Positions 1-9,771 of a DNA stretch of 31,319 nt are shown one piece after another. Made by a program: the position numbers and the translations under genes. The notes under the pieces were generated by a model. The model had not been told where the DNA came from, searched no databases, and was given only the letters and a program-made list of their open reading frames with translations. The stretch lies in assembly GCA_049654905.1 (NCBI GenBank), contig JBASIS010000305.1:1-31319 (forward strand). Direction: 5' to 3'. Source of the stretch: M0108 sp049654905 (lineage in GTDB: Bacteria > Pseudomonadota > Gammaproteobacteria > Chromatiales > Chromatiaceae). The stretch's first letter is position 1. Each line of letters opens with the position of its first letter.

Positions 1-1
1 G

Positions 2-616
2 GCCCAGACCGACCTGCCCCTGCTGGCGGCCGGCCATCCGGGCACCACCCGCACCCAGGAAGGGCTGGCGGTCTTCGCGGAGGTGATCAGCGGCTCCATC
101 GAACTGGACCGACTGCGGCGCCTGGCGGATCGGGTGCTGGCCATCCAAATGGCCATTGAGGGCGCGGATTTTCTGGAGGTCAATGGCTTTTTTCTGGAGC
201 GTACCGGCGATCCGGATCAGGCCTTCGAGAGTACCCGCCGGGTCTTCCGGGGCGGCGTCATCACCGGGGGCGCTCCCTTCTGCAAGGACCTGGTCTATCT
301 CCTGGGTCTGCTCCAGGTGAACAACATCATCCGCGCGGCCTTCGCCGCCGGGCGGGCGGACTGCCTCAGCCTGCTTTTCTGCGGCAAACTGGATACCTTC
401 GACATCCCCGCCCTGTGCGAGCTCTATGCCATGGGCCTGTGCCGGGCGCCGCGCTTCCTGCCCCCCTGGATCAGCGATCCCCGCTACCTGCTGGCCATCC
501 TGACCTTCAGCGCCTTTATCAACCGCATGAATCTGGAGACCCTGACCGACGTGGCCCGCCGGGTGCTGGATAGCGCCCCCCTGGTGCGCATGCCAGGGCC
601 CGAGGCGGCCTCATAA
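2..616 (+). CDS. Flavohemoglobin expression-modulating QEGLA motif protein (DUF1704), 3' part
   Basis: The reading frame is open from the window edge, so the 5' part is missing; 204 C-terminal residues are present. The translation begins with the stretch HPGTTRTQEGLAVFAE, which contains the QEGLA signature that names this family. DUF1704 proteins are related to MATCAP-type zinc carboxypeptidases, in which the Glu of this motif is expected to be a metal ligand; the upstream HExxH-like motif would lie outside the window. The visible part continues with the usual helical region and an RG..(G)..FCKDLVYL block. A GTG at 83 could be called as a start but would cut through the conserved core, so I treat the gene as running off the left edge. 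It converges with the next gene, with one base between the stop codons. The physiological substrate is unknown, and the name comes from a reported effect on flavohemoglobin expression. Confidence 0.85.
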   Translation, partial: AQTDLPLLAAGHPGTTRTQEGLAVFAEVISGSIELDRLRRLADRVLAIQMAIEGADFLEVNGFFLERTGDPDQAFESTRRVFRGGVITGGAPFCKDLVYLLGLLQVNNIIRAAFAAGRADCLSLLFCGKLDTFDIPALCELYAMGLCRAPRFLPPWISDPRYLLAILTFSAFINRMNLETLTDVARRVLDSAPLVRMPGPEAAS

Positions 617-617
617 C

Positions 618-1805
618 CTACAAGAGCGCCCCGGCCAGCAACTGCAGCAGTTCCCCCACCGGCATCACCAGGAAGATGAGGGGCAGGCCGGGGAGACTCG
701 AGATAATCGCAATCTGGAGGATCTGTTGTTGGCTGAAGGGAAAGATCTTCATTTCCCGGATCAGGCCAAAACTATTACCCAGGTCGGCCAGGGACTGGAT
801 GTCGGCGCTGCCCAGGAGGGGTTCATCCGCGGGTGGCGGGCCGGTCACCCACTTTTGGTGGAAGGCGCGGTTGTAGCTATTGGCCAGGATGCTGTATTCC
901 CGCAGTCCCCGCCGCCGGGTCCGGGCCAGCAGGGGGGCAAAAATCAGCAAGGGACCCAGAATGAGCAGCAGCATCAGCACCAGATAGACCACGAAGATTA
1001 GCTTAAAGGAGGTGATCGGCACGGCATCGAAATAGACCTGGAAGGCCACCTGAGCGCTCAGGACGCAACTGAAGGCAAAGGGAAAGATCGCCAGGGAGAG
1101 ATGGGCCCCGCCGAGAAAGCCCAGCCCGGCGGCCCGGTCGGGATGGGTGGCCACCAGATCAAGTTTCAGCCGCGCCATGTCGCGCAGAAACAGGGTCCAA
1201 CTGATCAGGCGCCAGAGCCAGCGGAACATGAAGAACTGCAGGAGGGGTACCGCCACGAAGTGGTACCAGAGCCCCGCCCAGGTGAGCGTGATCCCGGCCG
1301 CCGTGACATGGGTCCGCCAGGTGTCGGCATTCGCCGCGCCGACCCAGGTATCTAGAGTCAGTTGCCAGGCACCGACCAGGGCCAAGCCCAGCATGAGCAA
1401 CTCCGGCAGAAGCGCCTCGCGACGTCGCCAGGCCCGGAGGATGGCCGCCTCGACGGCGGGATGATCCTCCGGGCGGACCAGGTCGGCCCGCACAAAATGC
1501 CACCCGGCCGTCTGGAGTCGGGGCCCGACGATGACTTCCGAGAGGAAGAGCAGGGGGACGGCCAGGAAGAAGCGGGCGTAGGTGGAGAAGTCGAGCAGGA
1601 AGGATTCCCGGGGCGTCGGCCCCAACGCCTGGCCCTCGATCAGGGCCAGAATGAGGAGCGGTACCCAGGTGATCAGCAGAAAACCGATCATCCGCCGGCC
1701 AATACAGGGGCCCTCGCCCCGGATGAGGCCGATGCGCTGCATGAGCCGGTAAGCCGGGCCACCCAGTTGAAATTCCAGCTTGGACTCTTGATTCAGGATA
1801 CTCAT
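618..1805 (-). CDS. Uncharacterised multi-pass inner membrane protein
   Basis: I do not recognise a named family. The protein has about 395 residues and roughly eight hydrophobic segments: two in the first 80 residues, one near residue 140, two closely spaced near 190-220, one near 245, one near 290 and one at the very C-terminus. A conserved-looking soluble stretch, GWHFVRADLVRPEDHPAVE, follows the second segment. Start choice: an ATG at 1805 gives a short polar N-terminus (MSILNQESKLEF); an in-frame ATG at 1817 is equally possible, and neither has a strong Shine-Dalgarno sequence. It lies 29 bases downstream of the outer-membrane transporter-like gene on the same strand, so the two are probably co-transcribed. 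No enzymatic motif or transporter signature is visible, and I infer no function beyond membrane location. Confidence 0.7.
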   Translation of the reverse strand: MSILNQESKLEFQLGGPAYRLMQRIGLIRGEGPCIGRRMIGFLLITWVPLLILALIEGQALGPTPRESFLLDFSTYARFFLAVPLLFLSEVIVGPRLQTAGWHFVRADLVRPEDHPAVEAAILRAWRRREALLPELLMLGLALVGAWQLTLDTWVGAANADTWRTHVTAAGITLTWAGLWYHFVAVPLLQFFMFRWLWRLISWTLFLRDMARLKLDLVATHPDRAAGLGFLGGAHLSLAIFPFAFSCVLSAQVAFQVYFDAVPITSFKLIFVVYLVLMLLLILGPLLIFAPLLARTRRRGLREYSILANSYNRAFHQKWVTGPPPADEPLLGSADIQSLADLGNSFGLIREMKIFPFSQQQILQIAIISSLPGLPLIFLVMPVGELLQLLAGALL

Positions 1806-1834
1806 CGCGGCCACCATCCAGGTTGATTCAATCG

Positions 1835-2752
1835 TTACAGCCCGCCACCCCAGCGATATTGCCAACTGATGCCCAGCAGGTCGAAATTATTCCCCGTCCG
1901 GGCCTCTACTCCCGAACTGGCGTAGAGCTTGATGGAGTTGAGTCTATCCAGGGGCAAGGATAGCGAAGTCCCCAACCGCCAGTTGCGCTGGAGGTCATTG
2001 TTCAGCACGTCCTCCAGGGTCGTACGGCCCCCCGTGAAGTAGGTGGTGTCGAAGGAAGCCCAGATGCCCGAGCGAAAGGCATAAATGAGGTGTCCCTGCA
2101 GCGAGTACAGCGGCTCCTGCGAACGGGTGCGACCATTGAAAAAGTCCGGGTTGTCCGTGAACAGGGTGGCCGCGCCAGCCAGCTCCAGGGTCCAGGGACC
2201 CAGGGCCTGGGAAACGCCGATCTCGGGCTTAACGAACCAGCGGTTAGTCCCGAGGTTGACCACCCGGCTGTTGTCATACTGACCCAGCGGCGCCGAGACC
2301 TGCAGGCTGGCCCCCACGATCAGGTCCTGGTGATATTTCGAGAACTCCTTGAGCGTCAGCGCCGGCGCCCCGTAGAGGTTGACCGACAGGCGAAACCGGG
2401 GATCGCCGAAGCCATCGACCAGCCGCTCGAAGGACTCCCCCCGGTAATTCGCCGACCCCGATAACCAGCTATAGGGCACTACCACATCGAACTTGGCGGA
2501 TTGACCCCAAAGATCCAGTACGCGCACATAGCCCAGCAGGGCGTTGGAGGTGGTGAACCGGGCATCGGTTACCGGCACCGCCGTGTCGGTCGAGAGCGCG
2601 CCCCGGGTGAAGGCGTAGCCCCCGATCAGGAAATTGACGCCGATCGGCGCATTGGCATAGGCGCGCGGTTCGATGTCCTGGGCTCGCGCCACCGACAGGT
2701 AGCCCGTCAAGAGCCCCGCCAGGAGGACGGCGCCCACACCGATCGGAGGCAT
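1835..2752 (-). CDS. Outer-membrane transporter-like beta-barrel (MetA-pathway-of-phenol-degradation type)
   Basis: The product is 305 residues from the ATG at 2752. That start gives a clean signal peptide (MPPIGVGAVLLAGLLTGYLS, then VARA|QD) and is preceded by GGGGGA about 10 bases upstream; longer versions would add a basic, non-coding-looking N-terminus. The mature protein alternates short polar loops with amphipathic strands rich in Tyr, Trp and Phe and ends in a typical barrel strand (LLGISWQYRWGGGL). This resembles the family annotated as 'transporter' or putative MetA-pathway of phenol degradation (PF13557), thought to be outer-membrane channels for hydrophobic or aromatic compounds. 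No phenol catabolic genes are nearby, so the substrate is open. The membrane protein ending at 618 follows on the same strand. Confidence 0.75.
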   Translation of the reverse strand: MPPIGVGAVLLAGLLTGYLSVARAQDIEPRAYANAPIGVNFLIGGYAFTRGALSTDTAVPVTDARFTTSNALLGYVRVLDLWGQSAKFDVVVPYSWLSGSANYRGESFERLVDGFGDPRFRLSVNLYGAPALTLKEFSKYHQDLIVGASLQVSAPLGQYDNSRVVNLGTNRWFVKPEIGVSQALGPWTLELAGAATLFTDNPDFFNGRTRSQEPLYSLQGHLIYAFRSGIWASFDTTYFTGGRTTLEDVLNNDLQRNWRLGTSLSLPLDRLNSIKLYASSGVEARTGNNFDLLGISWQYRWGGGL

Positions 2753-3181
2753 CCGGGTCCCCCGGCCAGGCCAGGTCCGACAGGGCGCGCGCCGGGCATG
2801 GCGGTCAAGGCCGGCGGCGTTATGCCACGTCAGACCTTCTGACTTCTGCACTTCGATGTCCGGGACCGGCGCCATGAGCAGGTACCTGGCTGGTTGGTGG
2901 GTAGGATGATGGTTTTATGCTACTAAGAAAGACCCTTTTGCGCACTCCCGGGAAATCAGGATTGACGCGAACCCGGGATGAACGACCTGGGCAGGAGTTT
3001 CAGGGCCGCGATGACCAAAAACCAGCAAGAAATATCAAGACAGCCGCTGATTAGCCTGATACCTTTTCCCCGGATAATCGATGCTCAAAAGACCCCCCAG
3101 CCTGGCGGGCGTGGCATCCCCCGGCTTGGATACCCCGCAAGGACGGAGACGGACATCCCCGGGATTCAGAGGCAAACGACG
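2753..3181. other. Divergent intergenic region between barrel gene and patatin-like gene
   Basis: About 430 bases separate the two divergent starts. Part of it is less GC-rich than the surroundings, as expected for promoter DNA. On the plus strand TTGGTG (2894-2899), a 16-base spacer and TATGCT (2916-2921) form a weak sigma70-like candidate. TCCCGGG at 2946-2952 and CCCGGGA at 2972-2978 form an inverted repeat around a 19-base spacer, a possible operator or just chance in GC-rich DNA. Frames are open through part of the interval on both strands, but the translations look non-coding. No RNA gene was recognised. Confidence 0.4.
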
Positions 3182-4375
3182 ATGAGTATCAGGTTTGGTC
3201 CCGTTTTAATCTTCATGGCCGCGGTGCTGGTGCTCGCCCAGGGATGCGCGGGGCCCGTCCGCCAGGAGGCGGTGCCCCCGGCGATAACCACCCAGGCCCA
3301 AATCCCGGGACTCGAAGCGGTGCGATACCGCATCGGCTTCGACCACGAGGCCATCGAGCGCGAGACGATCGAGTCCCTGCGGCGTGAGCAGGCCTATCGT
3401 GCCGCCAGCGGCCACCGCGGTCCCCTGCCCCCAACGGCCTTCCTGGCCATTTCCGGTGGCGGAGACAACGGGGCCTTCGGCACGGGGCTCCTGAATGGCT
3501 GGACGGTCGCCGGAGACCGGCCGGAATTCAAGCTGGTAACCGGTGTCAGTACCGGCGCCCTCATGGCCCCCTTTGCCTTCCTCGGTTCTGCCTACGATGA
3601 CCAGCTCAAGCGACTTTATACCCGGGTAACCCCCGCGGATATCAGTATCCGGCGGTCGCTGCTCGCCGCCCTCACCAACGATGCCCTGGCCGACAACGCG
3701 CCCCTCTGGCGACTTATCGAAAAGGAGGTGGATCAGGCCCTGCTCGATGCCATCGCCCGGGAATACGCTAAGGGCCGGTTGCTGCTGGTCGGCACCGTGG
3801 ACCTGGATGCCCGCCAGGCGGTGCTCTGGAACCTGACGCGGATCGCCGCGAGTCGCAATCCCCAGGCCCTGCCCCTCTTCCGTTCCATCATGATCGCCTC
3901 CGCCGCCATCCCCGGCGCCTTCCCGCCGGTGCTCGTCGACGTCGAGGCCCAGGGCCAGTCCTACCAGGAGATGCATGTGGACGGCGGCACCATGTCCCAG
4001 GTCTTTGTCTATCCCCCTAAGCTGAACCTGAAGGCGCTCGGCAAACAGCAGGGGGTCAGCCGCGAGCGCCGGGTCTATGTGATCCGCAATGCCCGCCTCG
4101 ACCCCGAGTGGGCTCAGGTCGAGCGCCGCACCATGAGTATCGCCGGGCGAGCCATTTCGTCCCTCATCCACACCCAGGGCCTGGGTGACCTCTACCGAAT
4201 CTATCTGACCACCCAGCGTGACGGCGTGGACTTCAACCTGGCCTATGTCCCCGCCAGTTTCAACGCCCCCCACCCCGAGGAGTTCGACCCCGACTTTATG
4301 CGGGCCCTTTACCAGACCGGCTATGATCTGGCGGTCAAAGGCTATCCCTGGAAAAAGCTGCCCCCAGGGTTTTGA
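3182..4375 (+). CDS. Patatin-like phospholipase lipoprotein
   Basis: The ATG at 3182 gives 397 residues and has AGAGGC just upstream. The N-terminus is a lipoprotein signal peptide with lipobox LAQGC (Cys22), so the protein should be lipid-anchored in the envelope. All patatin catalytic elements are present: the glycine-rich oxyanion segment SGGGDNGAFG (about residues 91-100), the nucleophile motif GVSTG (Ser123) and the DGG motif (Asp267) of the Ser-Asp dyad. Patatins are acyl hydrolases acting on phospholipids or related esters; the actual substrate here is unknown. It precedes the YiaW/YiaV pair on the same strand but is separated by 155 bases, so shared transcription is possible but not shown. 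An in-frame ATG at 2978 would add a proline- and arginine-rich stretch before the signal peptide and is unlikely. Confidence 0.88.
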   Translation: MSIRFGPVLIFMAAVLVLAQGCAGPVRQEAVPPAITTQAQIPGLEAVRYRIGFDHEAIERETIESLRREQAYRAASGHRGPLPPTAFLAISGGGDNGAFGTGLLNGWTVAGDRPEFKLVTGVSTGALMAPFAFLGSAYDDQLKRLYTRVTPADISIRRSLLAALTNDALADNAPLWRLIEKEVDQALLDAIAREYAKGRLLLVGTVDLDARQAVLWNLTRIAASRNPQALPLFRSIMIASAAIPGAFPPVLVDVEAQGQSYQEMHVDGGTMSQVFVYPPKLNLKALGKQQGVSRERRVYVIRNARLDPEWAQVERRTMSIAGRAISSLIHTQGLGDLYRIYLTTQRDGVDFNLAYVPASFNAPHPEEFDPDFMRALYQTGYDLAVKGYPWKKLPPGF

Positions 4376-4530
4376 TTTCACCGGCCCCTCAGCCTGGCCG
4401 AGTTCGTCCACCAGGCGGATTAAGGGAGAGCAACCCTCTTGAATCCAGTGCGAGCCTTCCTGACCCATGACCCCTGCGCGCGGATGTTCCAACCGCGATC
4501 GAACCTTATCTCTCACCAAGGAGTCCTCTG

Positions 4531-4866
4531 ATGTTTCTTGATTATTTTGCCCTGGGCATTCTCTTCTTTGTCGCCATCGTGCTCTTCTACGGGATCATCG
4601 TCATCCACGACATCCCCTACGAGATCGCCAAAAAGCGCAATCATCCCCAGCAGGATGCCCTGCACGTCGCGGGCTGGATCAGTCTCTTCACCCTCCACGC
4701 CATCTGGCCCTTCCTCTGGATCTGGGCCACCCTCTATCGCGAGGATCGCGGCTGGGGCTTTCAGAAGGTTGGCCTGGCCGAGGTCGAGGACATCGCCCGG
4801 ATCAAGGCCGAGATCCAGACCCTGTCCGCCCGTCTCGAATCCCTGGAACAGTCCCCCAAAGAGTGA
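4531..4866 (+). CDS. yiaW: DUF3302 inner membrane protein, YiaW-like
   Basis: A 111-residue protein with an AGGAG ribosome binding site. Two membrane segments are visible (about residues 5-27 and 48-68), separated by a loop with DIPYEIAKKRNHPQ, and the C-terminus is a predicted coiled coil (residues about 82-108, heptad-like IKAEIQTLSARLESLEQ). The size and these features match DUF3302, whose Escherichia coli member YiaW is encoded beside the HlyD-type protein YiaV. The same pairing is seen here, with 9 bases to the next gene, which supports the assignment. Its role is not established; it probably helps the adaptor protein function in the inner membrane. Confidence 0.85.
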   Translation: MFLDYFALGILFFVAIVLFYGIIVIHDIPYEIAKKRNHPQQDALHVAGWISLFTLHAIWPFLWIWATLYREDRGWGFQKVGLAEVEDIARIKAEIQTLSARLESLEQSPKE

Positions 4867-4875
4867 GCCAAACAC

Positions 4876-5829
4876 ATGGATTTTCTACTTATTCTCACCT
4901 ATACCGCCATTTGCGTCTTCATTTTCAAGGTCTTCAAGGTTCCACTTAACAAGTGGACCGTGCCGACGGCCTTTCTGGGTGGCATCGTCCTCATCGGCAC
5001 CCTCCTGATGGTGATGAACTTCAACCATCCCTTTTCGGAGACCGCCCGCCAGTATTTCGCGACCACGCCCATCATTCCCGAGGTGCGCGGCCGGGTCATC
5101 GAGGTTCCAGTCCAGGCGAATACGCCAGTCAAACAGGGAGATGTTCTGTTCAAGATCGACCCCGAGCCCTTCATGGACGAGATCCGGGGGATCGAGGGCG
5201 ACCTGGTTGCCGCCAGCAAGGATCTCGACCGTTCCAAGGAGTTGCTTGGCAAGGGAGCGGTCAGCGAGCGCGTCCTCGACCAGAGCCGCGCCAAGGTCGA
5301 GGAACTGCAGGCCAAACTCGATAATGCCCGCTTTAAGGTTGATCAAACCGTGGTGAAGGCCCCGAGCGACGGCTTCGTCACTCAGCTCACCCTGCGTCCT
5401 GGCATGATGGCGCTACCCCTATCCATGACCCCCGTCATGACCTTCGTCCACCAGGAGGAACGGCTCTTCACCGGCTGGTTCCGCCAGAACAGTCTCCAGC
5501 GCCTGGCAATAGGCAGCGCGGCCGAGGTGACCCTGGACGCCATTCCCGGGGTGATTTTCTCGGGCGAGATTGCCCAGGTACTGCCCATCATTGCCGAGGG
5601 CCAGCTCAAGCCCGGCGGAGATTTCATCAGCTTCGACCAGGAGCGGAATCCGGGCCGGGTCGCGGTCACCATCCGCATTACCGACCCGGACCTGGATCTT
5701 CGCCATCTGCCGGGAGGACTGTACGGCCAGGCCGCGGTCTATACGGAGCATTTCCCCCACATCGCCGTCCTGCGCAAGGTGCTGCTGCGCATGGCCGGCT
5801 GGATGAATTATGTCTTCCCCTTGCATTAA
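4876..5829 (+). CDS. yiaV: HlyD-family membrane fusion protein, YiaV-like
   Basis: The 317-residue protein starts with two hydrophobic segments (about residues 3-19 and 31-48), then a biotinyl-lipoyl-like half (EVRGRVIEVPVQANTPVKQG), a helical hairpin of roughly 60 residues (SKDLDRSKELLGKG...RAKVEELQAKLDNA), the second lipoyl half (VKAPSDGFVTQLTLRPG) and a beta-barrel domain. This is the order expected for periplasmic adaptor proteins of the HlyD/EmrA group. It appears shorter than E. coli YiaV (about 378 residues as I recall), mainly in the hairpin. No partner permease, ABC ATPase or outer-membrane channel lies next to it, as in other YiaV/YiaW loci, so the transported substrate cannot be inferred. 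Confidence 0.85.
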   Translation: MDFLLILTYTAICVFIFKVFKVPLNKWTVPTAFLGGIVLIGTLLMVMNFNHPFSETARQYFATTPIIPEVRGRVIEVPVQANTPVKQGDVLFKIDPEPFMDEIRGIEGDLVAASKDLDRSKELLGKGAVSERVLDQSRAKVEELQAKLDNARFKVDQTVVKAPSDGFVTQLTLRPGMMALPLSMTPVMTFVHQEERLFTGWFRQNSLQRLAIGSAAEVTLDAIPGVIFSGEIAQVLPIIAEGQLKPGGDFISFDQERNPGRVAVTIRITDPDLDLRHLPGGLYGQAAVYTEHFPHIAVLRKVLLRMAGWMNYVFPLH

Positions 5830-5836
5830 TGGCCCT

Positions 5837-5857
5837 GGTGGCCAGCTGATGGCCACC
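5837..5857 (+). terminator. Hairpin after the yiaV-like gene
   Basis: GGTGGCCA and TGGCCACC form a perfect 8-base stem around a 5-base loop, beginning 8 bases after the TAA of the yiaV-like gene. There is no T-run after it, so it may be a weak intrinsic terminator or a transcript-end stabilising hairpin. Confidence 0.4.
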
Positions 5858-5912
5858 CCTCGGTCGATAAGCCGGTGAGCATTGGCCGAAGCCTGCCGAC
5901 AGGCCGCCGCCG

Positions 5913-6161
5913 CTCAAGATCGACCGCTCCTTCATCATCGACCTCTTCAAGAATGATGAAGACCGGGCCATCGTCCTAGCCATGATCCAGATCGCCCGCA
6001 GTCTGAATCTCAGGACCATTGCCGAAGGGGTGGAGGATACCGCCCTGGCGGAGCAACTGAGAGTCATGGGCTGCGATGAGGCCCAGGGCTATCTCTACGC
6101 CAAGGCCCTGCCAGCGGCGGAGCTGGAGCAGTGGATGGAAGACACCGGACATGCAAGCTAA
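5913..6161 (+). pseudogene. Remnant: C-terminal part of an EAL-domain (c-di-GMP phosphodiesterase) protein
   Basis: One frame reads LKIDRSFIIDLFKNDEDR, then AMIQIARSLNLRTIAEGVED, then MGCDEAQGYLYAKALP, ending at TAA 6159-6161. These are the C-terminal landmarks of EAL domains: the KIDRSFI lysine strand, the AEGVE motif and GCD..QGY. The N-terminal half, including the ExL metal-binding motif and the DDFGTG loop, is absent. Just upstream another frame reads SLPTGRR, reminiscent of the RLPVD-LKIDRSF junction, suggesting a one-base frameshift at the point of decay. With no start codon and no ExL motif it cannot be an active phosphodiesterase. Its stop codon overlaps the start of the following peptidase gene by 11 bases, so the ancestral EAL gene was probably translationally coupled to that gene. 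Confidence 0.85.
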
Positions 6162-7977
6162 AAATTCCCTGTACTTGTTAGCCGCGGCGCTACTGGCCAC
6201 GAACTTGTTAGCCTTGTCCGCTTGCAATAGCGCTTCAGACGATCCTGTTAGTATCGATTCGACCAAAAGCACAGCGGGCTACGCCATCATTGAGCCCATT
6301 TCCTATTATTTTAAGGATCGGGAGACCGGCGTCCTGGATCTGGAAACCTCTGAATCCCGTATCTGGTATTCCTACCTGCCCGCGGATGCCGATGTTGCCA
6401 GCAAGCCCCTATTTGTCTTGATCAATGGTGGACCAGGTTCGCCCACCTCGACTCAGTTGTTCAGTATGAACACCGCATCCTATACCCTGGATCGGGAACA
6501 TATCAGCCCCCCCGATGCCGGCTACGCCAAAAATCCCTATAGCTGGACCCGAATGGGCAATTTGCTCTATATCGACGCCCCGGTTACGGGCTTTTCCTAC
6601 AACGTTTCACCGACTGCCGACACCCAGGCGGGCCGGATCGGCGAATTCTTCTTGAAGGGCAACTTCAATCCCTTTATCGACGCGGCCCAGATCGCGCGCC
6701 TTGTGCTCCGTTTCCTGGATTCTCATCCCGATATCCGGGCTAATGAGGTCATCATGGTCGGAGAAAGCTATGCCGGTGTGCGGGTTACGACCCTGCTTAA
6801 TCTACTGCTGTTTCATGACCAATATGCCAATGGCGAGGCGCTTTATCAGGATGAATCCCTGGTTGCTGAAATCCGCAGGCACTTTCATGCCCTTTATGGT
6901 CCGACCGCGACACTTACCCCCGGACTGGTGGCGCGTCAATTCAGCCGGCAGATCCTGATCCAACCCGAACTGAGTGGCATCTACCAGGATGAGATTAGCG
7001 GCGACATGTATCAGGCGCCAAACTCAGTGATCGACCAGGTAGCCACCGAGTCCGGTCATGCGGGTGAATATCGGCGTACTTGCGCCGCCGAGGATCTCCC
7101 CCCGCTGGTTCCCAACACGCCGATGAATTGCGCCATCCTTTACTACCTTCCCAAATTCGGACGGGATCGTTACAACTATACGAAGCGCACCACCTGGACG
7201 GATGAACTGGAGGCATACGCTATTGAGCGCCTCTGGGACGTCGAGATTCTCTCCAGGGTTCTCGATTACGATGTCACGCGCATTAAGGCTCTGAGCCCCG
7301 AGGCGCGTCACCAGGCCTATCGGCTGATCGACCCCGATATCCTGGGTACCGATCTGATGGGATACGGCTCCCTTGTCGATCCATCGCTTAACCCGGCATC
7401 ACTCCCGGGGATGGCGCGGGGGGAACGGCTGAATAGCGAAGGCCCTCAACCGGATGGCTGCTACGCTGGCATCCCCGGCGAGAGTAATACCCTCTTGAGC
7501 CGCTTTGGCGCCCTGCAACCCTGGGATTGCTATCTTATGGGCATGAACATGACGGTTTATGCCGCCTTTACCCTCTTCAGTCGCGAAAGCCTGCTCTATG
7601 ACATCAACCCTGATGAGTCGGTTAGGTATGGGCGCATGTTTCTTGAAAACCTGCCCCTCGTCAAAACCTTCCTGACTGACGCGGAATACGATCTGGTGAT
7701 CTATTCGCCCGCTATTCCCAAGGCCCTGGAGCGCTATAGGGACCTGGTCCGAAAGATCGATGTCGTGTCGGGTAAGGACACCCTGGATCAGCGCCTTGGC
7801 GAATTCCGGGTGCATTATGTATCCCAGGCCGCGACGGAAACCGCGACTCCCGGCACCCTATCGCTTTACTATCCTTATTACGCGACCTCGGGGCATTCGG
7901 TATCCTCGGCTCAGCCGGACAAGCTGCGAGCGGATATCATGAATTGGCTGTCCTGCTCCGCGGCAAGCTGTCCCTAG
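6151..7977 (+). CDS. Serine carboxypeptidase-like (peptidase S10) lipoprotein
   Basis: The ATG at 6151 gives 608 residues, with GGAAG 9 bases upstream inside the EAL relic, and places a lipobox LSAC at Cys25; the longer version would bury the signal peptide. S10 landmarks are NGGPGSPTS (about 92-100, the oxyanion-hole region), the nucleophile motif GESYAG (Ser206) and a C-terminal GH of the GHSVSSAQPDKL type (His582). Where S10 enzymes usually carry the catalytic Asp (a Y.GD.D-like segment) this protein reads VIYSPAIPKAL, with no Asp in place, so either the Asp comes from elsewhere or activity is altered. It would be a lipid-anchored envelope hydrolase or carboxypeptidase. The DNA is less GC-rich than its neighbours (31 of 60 bases at 6301-6360), hinting at a different origin. 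Confidence 0.85.
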   Translation: MQAKNSLYLLAAALLATNLLALSACNSASDDPVSIDSTKSTAGYAIIEPISYYFKDRETGVLDLETSESRIWYSYLPADADVASKPLFVLINGGPGSPTSTQLFSMNTASYTLDREHISPPDAGYAKNPYSWTRMGNLLYIDAPVTGFSYNVSPTADTQAGRIGEFFLKGNFNPFIDAAQIARLVLRFLDSHPDIRANEVIMVGESYAGVRVTTLLNLLLFHDQYANGEALYQDESLVAEIRRHFHALYGPTATLTPGLVARQFSRQILIQPELSGIYQDEISGDMYQAPNSVIDQVATESGHAGEYRRTCAAEDLPPLVPNTPMNCAILYYLPKFGRDRYNYTKRTTWTDELEAYAIERLWDVEILSRVLDYDVTRIKALSPEARHQAYRLIDPDILGTDLMGYGSLVDPSLNPASLPGMARGERLNSEGPQPDGCYAGIPGESNTLLSRFGALQPWDCYLMGMNMTVYAAFTLFSRESLLYDINPDESVRYGRMFLENLPLVKTFLTDAEYDLVIYSPAIPKALERYRDLVRKIDVVSGKDTLDQRLGEFRVHYVSQAATETATPGTLSLYYPYYATSGHSVSSAQPDKLRADIMNWLSCSAASCP

Positions 7978-7996
7978 CCACTCTTTCCAGTAATGA

Positions 7997-9667
<1,671 letters not shown>

Positions 9668-9748
9668 GGGCAAGTTCCTAAGGGGTGATCGGGGGTCGGA
9701 AATACAACTAGCAGGGTCTCGAGCGCGCCTGGATGGGCCGAACCTGGG

Positions 9749-9768
9749 CCCGGCACCCTAGGGCCGGG
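9749..9768 (-). terminator. GC hairpin just after the DUF2950 stop
   Basis: CCCGGC and GCCGGG form a 6-base stem around an 8-base loop, 3 bases beyond the stop of the DUF2950 gene. No T-run follows on the minus strand, so terminator activity is uncertain. Confidence 0.35.
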
Positions 9769-9771
9769 GGC

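Noticed and set aside
3206..4519. Long minus-strand open frame (437 codons) opposite the patatin gene
   Set aside because: Gly/Asp/Glu/Val-rich translation without motifs; an antisense shadow of a GC-rich gene with clear catalytic motifs on the plus strand.
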